NCBI RefSeq assembly: GCF_028751195.1
Contig: NZ_CP066784.1
Coordinates: forward strand, 558,001-622,000
Direction of reading: 5' to 3'
Origin: Alicyclobacillus sp. ALC3
GTDB lineage: Bacteria > Bacillota > Bacilli > Alicyclobacillales > Alicyclobacillaceae
DNA length: 64,000 nucleotides
Shown: in pieces, positions 26,001 through 34,360 of the stretch
How the letters are laid out: every line of letters starts with the position of its first letter
How positions within the stretch are numbered: position 1 is the first letter of the stretch
The notes under the pieces: model-generated
What the model was told of the DNA's origin: nothing
Databases searched by the model: none
Seen by the model: the letters and a program-made list of their open reading frames with translations, nothing else
Translations under genes and position numbers: made by a program

Positions 26001-28028
26001 CTGCGCACGTACAGTGGCGAGGTCCTTTGTCCATGTGTCGGCGAGAAGGAGCGCGTCGTATTCCACCTTGAACTCGTGCACGCTGCGCATCGCTTTGATG
26101 ACGTCCCGCCAAGTCGCGAAGTCGGTCCACGCAGTGTCGCGTACGTCGACGCCTGCCAAGTCTGGCGCCGTCGACAACAGGCGCAACACCTTGACCGCAC
26201 CATCGATGCTAACCCAGGTGTCCTCGACCGGGATCGACAGGGACGCTTTCGCACCTTCCCACAGCGCGGCGAGGTCAGCGACGGTGTCCACAGCCTGCGC
26301 CAGAGCGCGCACCAGGGCCTCGTAGTTTGCGCCAGTCACGGTCTCAGTCAGCGCACAGCCCCAAAACGGGTGCTGCTCCGGTACGCCAAGTTCCTTCAAG
26401 AACGCCTGCACGTCGCGCAGCACGTCCCGGTGCGTGACGAACGCCTCCCGCGTCCAACCGGTGTCCACGTCAAACACCGGCCAATTCTGCGCAGTCGCGC
26501 GCTCCTGCCACTGCACGAGCTTACCCATCGCCGTGTACGGCGTCACACCCGCGTCGCCCATCGGCTGGTGGAGCACATCGATGTACTCGTTAAGCTTGCT
26601 GCGCTGCATCTTGTACTCTTGTTCGTTCGTCTCAGGCGCTCCCGCCGTTCCGCGCAACTGCCACGTACGGTCGAGTTCGGTCAGGAGCTGGCGCTTGTTC
26701 GTCTTGTTGCTGTGTAGTTCAAGGCACGCCGCGCCGAGGCCTACCTTCTCAAGGCGGCTCTTCACCACGTCCAGCGCAGCCATCTTTTCGGCCACGAAGA
26801 GGACGTTTTTGCCATCGAGGACAGCCCTTGCGATCACGTTCGTGATTGTCTGCGACTTCCCCGTTCCGGGCGGACCCTGGATGACCAAGTTACGCCCGCG
26901 CGCCACATCGACGACGGCAGTCAGCTGTGAGCTGTCCGCGTCCATGACCGTCTGCATGTCGGCGAGTGGCAGGACGTCGTCGAGGCGTGCATCCTCGCCG
27001 ACGTCCGATGGTTCCTCCCGAAATCCCCCGACGAGGAGGGACGCGAGGATATCGTTGTCGAGCGGATTCGCGTCGTCCGGCCAGAGGTCCGCCTCCAGGT
27101 CGCGGAACATCAGGTACTTGCCAAACGAGAAGAAGCCGATGAGCAGGCGGTCCGCATGCACGGCCCAGCGCTTCTGCTTTGCCACAGTGTGCGAGATGGC
27201 TTCGGTGTAAGCAGACAGGCTGCTCTCGTCTGCGTCATCTAATTCCAACGCTGGCAACAGAAGCCCAAAGTCGGTCTTCAACTTGTATTGAAGCGAGAGG
27301 TTCTCGACGACCTCTTCGTCAGAGTACTTGACTGTAAAATTGTCCCGAGCCGTGTCCCGTTCTAGCGTCACGGGCACGAGCACCAGCGGCGCCATGAGCG
27401 GCTTATCGCTCGACTCCGCCTCATACCACTCAAGAAACCCCATAGCGAGAAACAACGTGTTCGCGCCTTGTTCCTCCATGGAGGTTCTCGCCGTGCGATA
27501 GCTGTGGAGCAAGCGGTTCTTCAGTTGATCCGCTGTGTACGGGGCAGACAGAATGCGCTTGCCATCGCCATTCGCCGCTCTCGCTGTGCCTCGGTCTTGC
27601 GATAAGTTGTCCGATGCCATCGCCCGAGTGCGGTGTGATTCCCCCGAAATCCCATCTTCCCCGTCGGTCTCCGCGTCATCCGCAGCCTCTTTCTCCACGG
27701 TGGTCGCAAGGAAAGTGATACTCGCGTGGTGGCGCACCAAGTGGTTGTAAACTTCGCTAATCGACTGGTCCTCGAGGTTCACACCCAAGCTTTTGGGCAT
27801 GCGAAAGTTGAGCATGTTGTTGCGCAGGGTCAAATCCAACAGATCCCGCCTAGCCTCCCGCAATTTCTCCTCGACCGCGGTGCGACGGACGGGATTGGCC
27901 CCAAGAGGCCCACCGCGTCTCACGGAATCTACGCCGTGAATCGCTGATTGTCGGGCAGTAGCGCGCCGATCCGCCTCGTCCCTGATGGACTCACTTGGCA
28001 CTGAACTCATCTCACCCAACGCCCCCAT
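23022..28028 (-). CDS. DUF4011-helicase-Vsr-like nuclease-DUF3320 protein (Hhe-type putative phage defence)
   Basis: 1668 aa. DUF4011 region from about residue 50 (EARRDLLDLTLRNNMLNF). SF1 helicase: Walker A VIQGPPGTGKSQT near 383-395, Walker B VVFDEASQVQPVD near 1028, motif VGDSKQLPPTNFF, LRWHYRSRHESL, TVQGDERDVIFISVGYG and LITRARVRCEVF near 1271. A Vsr/DUF559-type PD-(D/E)XK nuclease at about 1325-1420 (SPFEEAVRDELVRLGY, GFFIDLAVV, LGIECDGATYH), then a DUF3320 tail. This order matches the single-gene DUF4011-helicase-Vsr defence type called Hhe, as I recall it. The start is uncertain among 28028, 28019 and 28010. It stands alone, with no modification or other defence genes beside it. Confidence 0.85.
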   Translation of the reverse strand: MGALGEMSSVPSESIRDEADRRATARQSAIHGVDSVRRGGPLGANPVRRTAVEEKLREARRDLLDLTLRNNMLNFRMPKSLGVNLEDQSISEVYNHLVRHHASITFLATTVEKEAADDAETDGEDGISGESHRTRAMASDNLSQDRGTARAANGDGKRILSAPYTADQLKNRLLHSYRTARTSMEEQGANTLFLAMGFLEWYEAESSDKPLMAPLVLVPVTLERDTARDNFTVKYSDEEVVENLSLQYKLKTDFGLLLPALELDDADESSLSAYTEAISHTVAKQKRWAVHADRLLIGFFSFGKYLMFRDLEADLWPDDANPLDNDILASLLVGGFREEPSDVGEDARLDDVLPLADMQTVMDADSSQLTAVVDVARGRNLVIQGPPGTGKSQTITNVIARAVLDGKNVLFVAEKMAALDVVKSRLEKVGLGAACLELHSNKTNKRQLLTELDRTWQLRGTAGAPETNEQEYKMQRSKLNEYIDVLHQPMGDAGVTPYTAMGKLVQWQERATAQNWPVFDVDTGWTREAFVTHRDVLRDVQAFLKELGVPEQHPFWGCALTETVTGANYEALVRALAQAVDTVADLAALWEGAKASLSIPVEDTWVSIDGAVKVLRLLSTAPDLAGVDVRDTAWTDFATWRDVIKAMRSVHEFKVEYDALLLADTWTKDLATVRAQLVAHQSLFGRMSGEYKGARAQAMACLRVPQKQPEAEMLAWLNNVIYVQQTLERVMRHDETLTKLLGNKWRGTDTDWLTCAALIEWMVNLQQLRVREEIPAWTLGLLARADIRTAATGTLASLEPALKQARTSVQSVVEALQYRQTDIGSGGPTSGVPTGGAGTGGLTGDIAADSERLRQWQDALGTLSGMVRWNLLTARCDQAGLGSVVRTAASWGHAGNSLVDAVTYRWYEALLQVVFKRHPNLAEFAGNAQWGTVERFRALDEEMTQITQKLAAAAHLRRVPPRESSGGELGILRREMQKKARHIPIRRLLANAGHAVQGLKPVFMASPMSVATFFPPGSLHFDLVVFDEASQVQPVDAFSAILRGRQLVVVGDSKQLPPTNFFDAAVDDDEDAEDTDVHTNDMESILGLCVSQGMPERMLRWHYRSRHESLVALSNAEFYDGRLVVFPSPDRQSTAKGLVLHRLDDTAYDRGKSRTNRLEARAVAEAVMEHARAYVHGETDETLGVVAFSSAQADAIEDEVDRLRRAESSCESFFAVSGEKFFVKNLETVQGDERDVIFISVGYGRDKDGYLAMSFGPLGKAGGERRLNVLITRARVRCEVFTNLHSDDIDLHRTKGEGTRVFKEFLRYCETGLLDMPHSTGREMDSPFEEAVRDELVRLGYQVDVQVGSAGFFIDLAVVHPDAPGRYLLGIECDGATYHSSRSARDRDRLRQQVLEGLGWTLHRIWSTDWFHDRKKALEKLVAAIDEAKEWAQRESLEQTERPQRRGPAEAEVRRLAGDTAEAGAASLPSGSGVAQVMAAPAVSAVTQPYVAATLQIPPLGVELHEVAVGQWANWIAQVVAAESPVHTDVVVRRIADACGIKRIGNRIRAAYDKAVRYATRQQLVKVDGDILSVPNQSSTPMRSRADVPSYEKQIKFIAQSEIAAAMMALIDRAYGYSEEDLIADTGRALGFLRVTQDMRDILAHVFASLQKSGRVRLEGVNYVRAGE

Positions 28029-28104
28029 CCCTCTCGTCTCTCAGCAGTCTACGTTCGGTCCTTGATACGGTATGACCGATAGCGCCAAAATCCGACATTA
28101 TTTG

Positions 28105-28240
28105 TTCCTACGCTACATGAGATTACAAGAATGGGCAAGGAGGTTGCGGAGTCACTTATTGACACAGGAGGGAGCTATCTCTTGTGGAGGGTGTTCGGCC
28201 TTTGAACAATGATTTAGCTGCATCTCTACTTTTCCAGAGC
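28105..28240 (-). repeat. Relic of a plsY-like 3' end, diverged direct repeat (copy 1)
   Basis: Read on the minus strand it encodes WKSRDAAKSLFKGRTPSTRD, nearly the C-terminus of the plsY-like protein at 34783-35394 (WKSRDAAAALFKGKTTPAR), and the similarity continues past the stop codon for about 70 bases. The rest of the gene is absent. By eye roughly four bases in five match copy 2 at 34711-34845. The remainder of the 28029-28313 gap upstream of the helicase gene shows no other gene. Confidence 0.75.
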
Positions 28241-28266
28241 AACGCACATGCCTGTAGAAGAAGCGC

Positions 28267-28297
28267 AAAGGCACCCACAACTGCATGGGTGCCTTTT
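28267..28297 (-). terminator. Hairpin terminator downstream of the 28-31 kb operon
   Basis: Eleven-base perfect stem AAAGGCACCCA / TGGGTGCCTTT with an eight-base loop and TTTT on the plus side. It lies 17 bases after the dehydrogenase pseudogene end and could work in both directions. Confidence 0.75.
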
Positions 28298-28313
28298 CAT
28301 CACCTGGTTGGCA

Positions 28314-29197
28314 TTATTGTGCTGAAGATGCTCGCAAGGCGGCAATGACGCTCTGATATGATTCTGGTAGTCGCCCCTCAAATCGTGTATTGGCTCCAAG
28401 CGACGCTGACCAGGTGAGTCTTTGAGCAGCCCCTAGTGTTGCCATGGGTTCGAGCCCCAAATCTGCAACCATATCTGCTGCCTCCAAGAGTTCGTGCGCG
28501 CGACGCTCCCCATGCATCATGTTTCTCGTGATCAAATAGTTAGCAAGCTCAGATATCGTCATGTTTCTAAAGGAAGCATCCGCGGATTCCAACACCTGTT
28601 CTGCGACACCCAATTGATCTGCAGCCAAGAGAGCCTCGAGGAACAACGCTTCATGCCTTTAATGATCACGCTGCGACACATTTTAATCCCCGCAGCAGAC
28701 CCGATTTCACCGTTCACTACTTCGATGTTCATACCGAACGGCATTAATTGAGCAGCAAAGTCATCGGCGCCTGGTCCATCGGAGAGCATCGGGACTTTAT
28801 GGCGTAAGGGCGGCACCGCAGACATCACAGCGACGCTTGCAAATTTGACCTTACCCTGCCCAAACACTTCCGCAATTTGCTGTTTCGTTTTCGGCGAACA
28901 CGAGTTCAGATCAGCATAAACTACGTCATGTGTGACATAGGTTGCGAATTCTCTCGCGACTGGCAGAGCAGATTTTGCCGTGACCAAGGAAAGGACAAGC
29001 TCACTCAAGTCTGCCAGTCCCTGTAAGCTATCCACCAAAATTGCGCTTGCTTGTTGAACTCTATGTTGCAGTGCGTCACTTCGGTACGCGTCGTACGCAT
29101 AGACCTGGTCTACTCCGGATTCACGCAACCCCGTAGCAATCGCGGAGGCTGCTTCTCCAAATCCGATGAACCCAATTCTCACGATAGTTTCCCCCAT
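28314..29197 (-). pseudogene. NAD-binding 6-phosphogluconate dehydrogenase-like protein with DUF1932, frameshifted
   Basis: The first frame (29197 to about 28652) encodes a beta-hydroxyacid dehydrogenase-type Rossmann domain (RIGFIGFGEAASAIATGL, VVYADLNSCSP, SAAGIKMCRSVIIKGM). The second frame (28646-28314) encodes the C-terminal DUF1932 half (EALLAADQLG, DLGLEPMATL). Inserting one base after the KGM codons, near 28651, restores one protein of about 294 aa with ...IIKGMEALFLEALLA. So the gene carries a one-base deletion or a sequencing error. It would oxidise or reduce a hydroxy acid in the oxalomesaconate-type pathway of its operon neighbours. Confidence 0.75.
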
Positions 29198-29209
29198 CCT
29201 AACGCGGAG

Positions 29210-29590
29210 TCACAACACCGCCGTCAGTTCAATCTGGACCCTCAATCCATCCCTGAGGTCCTGAACCGTGGTATGTCTTGCGGGGCGGTCATTCGCATCA
29301 GGGAACATCTTCTCCCACTCGACGTTGACGAGCCTTTTATATTCTCGATGGGTCATCAGGACGCTCAAGTGGGCAATATCACCCACGCTACCACCGGCGA
29401 GATCCATAATTTCCCTAATGTAGTGAAAGAGATTCGCAATTTCCTCTTCGACCGTCCGCGGCATTTCACCCGTGTCCGGGTCAGATCCGATGATAGCCGA
29501 CGTATATACCATGTTCCCAATCTTGATTGCAGTCGGAATTGGATTTTGGTGGTTAGAGCCTTTCACATGTAAAACTTCCCTCTTCGCCAT
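29210..29590 (-). CDS. RidA/YjgF-family protein
   Basis: 126 aa. The family features VYTSAIIGSDPDTGEMP, LSVLMTHREY and the conserved Arg in NDRPARHTT are present. Canonical RidA hydrolyses reactive enamine/imine intermediates; the ligand arginine is at the expected place. Placed 48 bases after the aldolase gene and 12 before the dehydrogenase, it probably handles an imine or enamine intermediate of the same pathway (inference). Confidence 0.85.
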   Translation of the reverse strand: MAKREVLHVKGSNHQNPIPTAIKIGNMVYTSAIIGSDPDTGEMPRTVEEEIANLFHYIREIMDLAGGSVGDIAHLSVLMTHREYKRLVNVEWEKMFPDANDRPARHTTVQDLRDGLRVQIELTAVL

Positions 29591-29637
29591 TGATCATTGC
29601 ACCTTCTTCATGTGAATGGCACCAAGACCATGTTGCT

Positions 29638-30327
29638 TCATTCGTTCGATTCCTCGACGTAGACTACGCCGAGAGCTTTAAGCGTTGGCCTCAGATTGTA
29701 AATGTCTAATCCAAGTTCCCCAGCCGCCAAGCGAGCCCGTGTCATGTTCTCCTTCTCTACCCGCGCCTGCCCTTTCTCCACGGCTTGGGGAACGTACGCC
29801 TTTGGCACACAGACAACTCCGTCCGCGTCTGCGATGATAACGTCCCCGGGATTGATAAGAGTACCGGCACAGACAACCGGTACATTCACCGACCCTGGTG
29901 TTGCTTTGACTGTCCCCTTCGCGCTGATGGCCTTCGACCAAACGGGAAAGTTCATATCCGTAATTTCGGCTGTATCACGCACACCCGCGTCAATGACTAG
30001 GCCCCTGACTCCGTGTGCCCTAGCGGAGACGGCCAGTAGCTCACCGAACATGCCATCCGTATTGTTAGACGTCACAGTGACAACTAGTACGTCACCTGGC
30101 TGGCAGACCTCAATGGCGGCGTGAATCATCAAGTTGTCCCCAGGGTGACTCGAGATGGTCACAGCCGTTCCACACACTCTCATCTTCGGATCAACTGGCC
30201 GCAGGTACGGTGACAACAACCCTGTCCGTCCCATGGCCTCATGGACAGTTGCCACCCCGAGCTCGCCCAATTTCTCAATATCCACTTGGTTCGGTCGCGT
30301 AATGTTTTTTACAATTCTATGGCTCAT
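29638..30327 (-). CDS. HMG/CHA aldolase (RraA-like; 4-carboxy-4-hydroxy-2-oxoadipate aldolase family)
   Basis: 229 aa. Members cleave 4-hydroxy-4-methyl-2-oxoglutarate or 4-carboxy-4-hydroxy-2-oxoadipate to pyruvate plus pyruvate or oxaloacetate. The metal/substrate loops GMFGELLAVSARAHGVRG and VIDAGVRDTAEI contain the conserved Arg and Asp. The gene overlaps the GalB-like gene (ATGA), so both are coupled: hydration of 4-oxalomesaconate followed by aldol cleavage, as in gallate/protocatechuate 4,5-cleavage routes. RraA itself, the RNase E inhibitor, is shorter. Confidence 0.85.
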   Translation of the reverse strand: MSHRIVKNITRPNQVDIEKLGELGVATVHEAMGRTGLLSPYLRPVDPKMRVCGTAVTISSHPGDNLMIHAAIEVCQPGDVLVVTVTSNNTDGMFGELLAVSARAHGVRGLVIDAGVRDTAEITDMNFPVWSKAISAKGTVKATPGSVNVPVVCAGTLINPGDVIIADADGVVCVPKAYVPQAVEKGQARVEKENMTRARLAAGELGLDIYNLRPTLKALGVVYVEESNE

Positions 30328-31046
30328 ACCAATTCACTTCCCACAGTTGGGTAGATGCGCTGATAAGCCTCCGCGTGCACAATGGACTTGTCGCCGCCGT
30401 TGCGCACTGCTTGGGAGCCCCGCCGCTTAGCAACGTCCGTGTAGTAGTTCCACAAGTGCTCCTGCGCCTCCATGCATTCCATCGCCTGACGCTTGAGTTC
30501 GAAAACTGACGTAATGTCGAGGAACGCTTGGATTTTGAAGTCGCACTGTTCGGGCTGATGTGGTTCATACAGAAACACCGGAGGCGCACCGATAATCGGG
30601 TGCTCGGACGGATAACCTTCCGCCTGGGCCAAAATGCGGCATTCAAGCACAAAGTTCGTTGTACGAGGGTGGTCAGCGTTGTACGGGTCTTCGAGGGAGT
30701 GCGTTAAAATAAACTTTGGCCGGTGCTGGCGAAACTCCTGAACAATGGCGTCCTGCAGTTCCTTCGTAGGTTCAAGCGGATAGTCCCCAACGTCAAAAAA
30801 GCGAATTTCAGCACCGAGTATTTCAGCTGCTTTTCGCGCCTCAGCTTCACGCTTTGCTTTGATTTCTTCCAACGTTTTTCCTAGTTTCCACAGTTTTGCG
30901 GACTCACCGCGTTCTCCATAAGAGAGACACAACACCCTGACTCGGTATCCCTTTTGATGATACAGCGCAATGGCTCCGCCTGCCCGCCATACAAAATCTG
31001 CGGAATGAGCGCTGATGACAAATACCGTCTCTTGTTGCTGGGTCAT
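30324..31046 (-). CDS. PIG-L family metal hydrolase, probable 4-oxalomesaconate hydratase (GalB-like)
   Basis: 240 aa PIG-L fold: ISAHSADFVWRAGGAIAL (the AHPDD-type motif altered to AHSAD), YGERGESAKLW, and THSLEDPYNADHPRTTNFV with the later metal histidines. This wording is that of GalB, the zinc-dependent 4-oxalomesaconate hydratase of gallate degradation, rather than of N-acetylglucosamine deacetylases. First gene of an operon with the aldolase, RidA and dehydrogenase, with a GntR-type operator overlapping its promoter. No ring-cleavage dioxygenase is in the window. Confidence 0.8.
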   Translation of the reverse strand: MTQQQETVFVISAHSADFVWRAGGAIALYHQKGYRVRVLCLSYGERGESAKLWKLGKTLEEIKAKREAEARKAAEILGAEIRFFDVGDYPLEPTKELQDAIVQEFRQHRPKFILTHSLEDPYNADHPRTTNFVLECRILAQAEGYPSEHPIIGAPPVFLYEPHQPEQCDFKIQAFLDITSVFELKRQAMECMEAQEHLWNYYTDVAKRRGSQAVRNGGDKSIVHAEAYQRIYPTVGSELV

Positions 31047-31114
31047 AACTTGTTCTCTCCCATCTGAAGTCAGGTAACATTGACGTTACACAATCAAGTA
31101 AATAATATAATATA

Positions 31115-31130
31115 CTATATTGTCAACAAT
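31115..31130 (-). promoter_or_regulatory. FCD-GntR operator overlapping the galB-like promoter
   Basis: CTATATTGTCAACAAT; the core ATTGT-CA-ACAAT is a perfect palindrome. On the minus strand it contains TTGACA (31126-31121), the -35 box of a promoter whose -10 (TATTTA) lies 16 bases on. The same 16 bases occur at 34486-34501. Confidence 0.78.
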
Positions 31131-31189
31131 TTAGTACACAATGTGCCGTCCGTTGTTTTTGCACGTATCGGGACCTATTACTTCCTGTG

Positions 31190-31837
31190 TTATGTGATTT
31201 GCCTGAGCGTATCTGTCACATGCGACAAATGAAGTCTCATGGCTGTCTCAGCAGCCTCTCCATCCTTGTTCGCAATAGCCTCCACAATAGCGCTGTGTTC
31301 AGAAAATGACCGCTCGGGCCGACCTGGTGCCAAGATGGTCCGAAACTGAAATCGCACATTCTGCGAATTCAACATTTCCAACAACCTACTCGCCGTTGGA
31401 TGCTTAGCGATTTTTACAATTTTCTTGTGCAAGGCGCTGTTGGTCTCCGAATACTTAAGCAGGTCATTGCCTTCATAGTATTTTTTCATTGTGGCCACAA
31501 TCTGGCGAAGCTCACTGATATCCTCGTCAGTCGCTCTATTCGCCGCGTGACGGGCAATCATACCCTCCAGAGCTACTCGCGTCTCCAGAATCTCAACGGC
31601 TTCCTCTTGCGTGACTAGACGAACCCGTGCGCCGCGGTAACGCTCGCGTTCAACCAAGCCCTCGTGCTCCAACCTAGCTAACGCAGTGCGAATCGAAACC
31701 CGATTTACATGAAAGGCGCTCGCCAAGTCATTTTCAATAAGGTGTTGGTTTGGCAGGTACGTACCATTAATGATCAATTCTCGAAGGCGAGCGTAACACT
31801 CGTCTTCTGTCAATTTCTCTTGTCCGATTGTGTTCAT
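31190..31837 (-). CDS. GntR-family regulator with FCD domain
   Basis: 215 aa. Winged helix at residues 12-75 (LRELIINGTYLPNQHLIEND, VNRVSIRTALARLEHEGLVE) and a C-terminal FCD domain with metal/ligand histidines (LHKKIVKIAKHP, FSEHSAIVEAI, MRLHLSHV). Located between the MFS transporter and GalB-like genes. The two identical palindromes at 31119-31130 and 34490-34501 flank its neighbours and are its likely sites. Confidence 0.88.
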   Translation of the reverse strand: MNTIGQEKLTEDECYARLRELIINGTYLPNQHLIENDLASAFHVNRVSIRTALARLEHEGLVERERYRGARVRLVTQEEAVEILETRVALEGMIARHAANRATDEDISELRQIVATMKKYYEGNDLLKYSETNSALHKKIVKIAKHPTASRLLEMLNSQNVRFQFRTILAPGRPERSFSEHSAIVEAIANKDGEAAETAMRLHLSHVTDTLRQIT

Positions 31838-31897
31838 GAGACCACCTTTGCCCAGACAGCTTTCGCAACGCTCGCCTACATCATACCATCAGTATGG

Positions 31898-33214
31898 TTA
31901 ATCGACGATTGATTTACCACGCGTCTCCGGACCAAGCAGGCTACCCACTAAAATCAGCACACCGCTTACTACAAGAAGCACGATTCCCGTGTCAGCATAG
32001 GGCATGAAAGACTTTAGCCCGAGCATGTAGAACGATGAAAAGGATGGAATGACAATCCCAAGGCTATAGCCAATACCGTACCCAGAGGACCTCACCCGTG
32101 TGCTGAATCTCTCTGTGATATAGGCGCTCAGCACCCCGAATACGGAGTTAGTCAGAATGAATAGCACCGGAAGAATCACCCAAAGCGTGTCTGGCGAACT
32201 CTTCGCTGCAGACAGCATCCACAGAAATATGAACGGTGCAATAACAATATTGATTCCACCCATGATCGAAAGCATTTTCTTTCGACCAATTTTATCACTC
32301 AGATATCCTGCTAGAATGAAGGATCCGAGCATTAACATGTTCGCTACAATCTCTATCGATGTAACAAGGCTGCTAGAAACGTTGAAATCCTTTTCAAGCA
32401 AACCAGGAATCGGGACTTCAGTAGAGTTCGTCACAAACCAAACCCCCGTCATGACGATGAATACTTCGACAAGGCGGCGAAAGTGCGCGCCAGAGAACAG
32501 TTCCTTAAGAGGATACTTAATTTTCTCAGTCTCCCTCCACAGCGGGGACTCTTCGATTGTCTTATAGTAGTACGTCCAAAGGATGAGAGCTAAAATCACT
32601 TCAACAGCAAATGGTATTCTCCATCCCCACACGCTATACTGTCCGGTCGACTCCGGGAAAATGTGTAAACTGATGAGGGTGACTACCGAGATTGCTGCGA
32701 ACGCAACTCCAGTCCCGCCATTAATAAATCCGCCTAACATGCCTCTTCTGCGAGAAGGAGAATTCTCCATCGCCAAAGGCGTAGCCCCCGTGTATTCCCC
32801 ACCTAAAAATACACCGTCAATAAACCTCAGAACCGCCAAAAGCGCAAGTGATGCCATGCCGATGCTTCGATATCCTGGCAGGAGAGTCATGAGTAAAGTA
32901 ACAATTCCAAACCCACCAACTGCCCAAAGTGTTGTTTTGCGCCTACCCCACCGATCACCCATATGGCCAAAAATAAACGAACCTAAGGGCCTTCCTAGCA
33001 GGGACGCGGCAAAAGTAACATAGAACCATGTTAACGCCGTGGAGGCAGGCATACTTTTAGCTTCGAAGTATGTCAAAGCGGGTCCAAGCGCTATCGTAGG
33101 TAGGTAGACATCAAAGATATCCACGGTAAAGCCAAAGAATGCAGCCCAAACTGTTCTACGCCCTTCTGGGGTCAGGGACTGATTTTCAGTCACTGTCGCA
33201 ACAACAGAAGCCAC
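31898..33214 (-). CDS. MFS transporter, metabolite:H+ symporter type
   Basis: About 438 aa, twelve hydrophobic segments, with the MFS loop motif GHMGDRWGRRKTT between helices 2 and 3 and a second copy YLSDKIGRKKML. The organisation (GGEYTGATPLAMENSPSRRRG) matches the organic/aromatic acid symporter branch. GTG start at 33214, eight bases after AAGGAG; another GTG at 33223 overlaps the ribosome site. A cre-like site lies about 40 bases upstream. It likely imports the acid degraded by the neighbouring genes. Confidence 0.87.
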   Translation of the reverse strand: MASVVATVTENQSLTPEGRRTVWAAFFGFTVDIFDVYLPTIALGPALTYFEAKSMPASTALTWFYVTFAASLLGRPLGSFIFGHMGDRWGRRKTTLWAVGGFGIVTLLMTLLPGYRSIGMASLALLAVLRFIDGVFLGGEYTGATPLAMENSPSRRRGMLGGFINGGTGVAFAAISVVTLISLHIFPESTGQYSVWGWRIPFAVEVILALILWTYYYKTIEESPLWRETEKIKYPLKELFSGAHFRRLVEVFIVMTGVWFVTNSTEVPIPGLLEKDFNVSSSLVTSIEIVANMLMLGSFILAGYLSDKIGRKKMLSIMGGINIVIAPFIFLWMLSAAKSSPDTLWVILPVLFILTNSVFGVLSAYITERFSTRVRSSGYGIGYSLGIVIPSFSSFYMLGLKSFMPYADTGIVLLVVSGVLILVGSLLGPETRGKSIVD

Positions 33215-33251
33215 TATTTTCACTCCTTATCAAGGTTATGTATTTTGTGAA

Positions 33252-33265
33252 TGATATCGTTTTCA
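33252..33265. promoter_or_regulatory. cre-like catabolite repression site
   Basis: TGAAAACGATATCA on the minus strand fits the CcpA consensus core (TG-AA--CG----CA). It is 38 bases upstream of the MFS gene start, a position suited to carbon catabolite repression. Confidence 0.45.
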
Positions 33266-33424
33266 CACAAAGCTATTCTAGGCTGCCCCTAGACAATCAC
33301 TACCCTTTCAACGTGGCTCCACAGCATGATTCGCGGTCTGCATCATGTGGAGCAAAGCGATGGCTGAGCCGGTTTCCGACGAAGTGCGCAGCGCGAGCAC
33401 CGGCTACGCCTGACAACTCCTTAC

Positions 33425-34360
33425 CTATGAAAATCGACGCGGGACGAGGTCAGGTTCAACCATTCTCATAGTGTTTTCGACCATCATTGTCCTCACATCA
33501 TCCAGAGTAAAACCCACGTCCAAAAACCGATTCGCATAGTCTACCAAGCCTGCGGAAACAGGTGGATTGATCGTCTGTCCCAAGTCAGTGGATAAAATAC
33601 AATGACTCGAACCCACGGCCTTGACGGATTCGAACAACAGGTCCCACGAAGCCTTATTTGTGTAAAAGGTCGTGTAACTGTGCTCAATAAATGCCCCCAT
33701 TTCGCTAAGTGCGACCTGGTCAGGTACAGACAAATTTTCCGCAGGGTAGAGGGCGTGGGTTATGATGATTCGCCGCACACCGAGGTCAACGGCGACAGGA
33801 ACTAAGGCGAATATTTCGTCACGACTCAGGTGGCCAGTTGCCAGAATCATGTCGTACTCAGCGATTAACTCCAAGCAAGTTTTCACGTCTGTTCGAATAT
33901 CGCCATTTTGATCGACCACTGTCAGAGGAGCTGGCGCGATGCCCCTGGAGTTAATTTGTCGCTGTATTTTGGCCCAAAATGGAAGTTTGTCCGTTACCGG
34001 CGTGTCAATTCTCCCTGCTTTTTCGTTCTCCGCATCAAAAGTCGGCATCCAAACAATTCTTCCCTTTGATCTTCCAGCGATATCTACCAAGACAGGATTA
34101 AAGCCACCCACTGTGTGGTTTAAGACCACAGAGCCGAAAACCGATATGCCGGGAACGGCCTTATTCACCACTTGGGCACGCTCCACCGTAGGGTAGTAAT
34201 GAGACTTTAATACAAAACCCTTAAAGTCATTGTCCAAAAATTCCTTTGCGAGACTAATATCGTCGATGCGTCGTTCAACCAAATCAGGTGCAACATGTAG
34301 ATGAAGATCATAAGCACCCTTTAGTAACTGCAGTGTCTTGTTAGAGCCATTCACGGACAT
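33425..34360 (-). CDS. Amidohydrolase-fold protein (DUF6282-like)
   Basis: About 311 aa. Beta1 motif YDLHLHVAPDL gives the two metal histidines; further candidates are HYYPTVERA (His), ATGHLSRDE (His) and ILSTDLGQ (Asp), the normal amidohydrolase set. The ATG at 34360 follows AGGAGGAGG. The family has members of unassigned function; lactone or pyrone hydrolysis, as in 2-pyrone-4,6-dicarboxylate hydrolase, would fit the oxalomesaconate context (inference only). It is the first gene after the operator/promoter at 34469-34501. Confidence 0.7.
   Translation of the reverse strand: MSVNGSNKTLQLLKGAYDLHLHVAPDLVERRIDDISLAKEFLDNDFKGFVLKSHYYPTVERAQVVNKAVPGISVFGSVVLNHTVGGFNPVLVDIAGRSKGRIVWMPTFDAENEKAGRIDTPVTDKLPFWAKIQRQINSRGIAPAPLTVVDQNGDIRTDVKTCLELIAEYDMILATGHLSRDEIFALVPVAVDLGVRRIIITHALYPAENLSVPDQVALSEMGAFIEHSYTTFYTNKASWDLLFESVKAVGSSHCILSTDLGQTINPPVSAGLVDYANRFLDVGFTLDDVRTMMVENTMRMVEPDLVPRRFS

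Noticed and set aside
28065..28082. CGGT-ATG-ACCG upstream of the helicase gene, resembling the hydroxyproline operators
   Set aside because: The nine central bases GGTATGACC equal those at the livK operator, but the outer half-site bases differ (CGGT/ACCG instead of AATGGT/ACCATT), and there is no functional link to the regulon.
33367..33405. Inverted repeat AGCCGGT / ACCGGCT between MFS and amidohydrolase genes
   Set aside because: Loop of 25 bases and no T-run; too weak to call a terminator.
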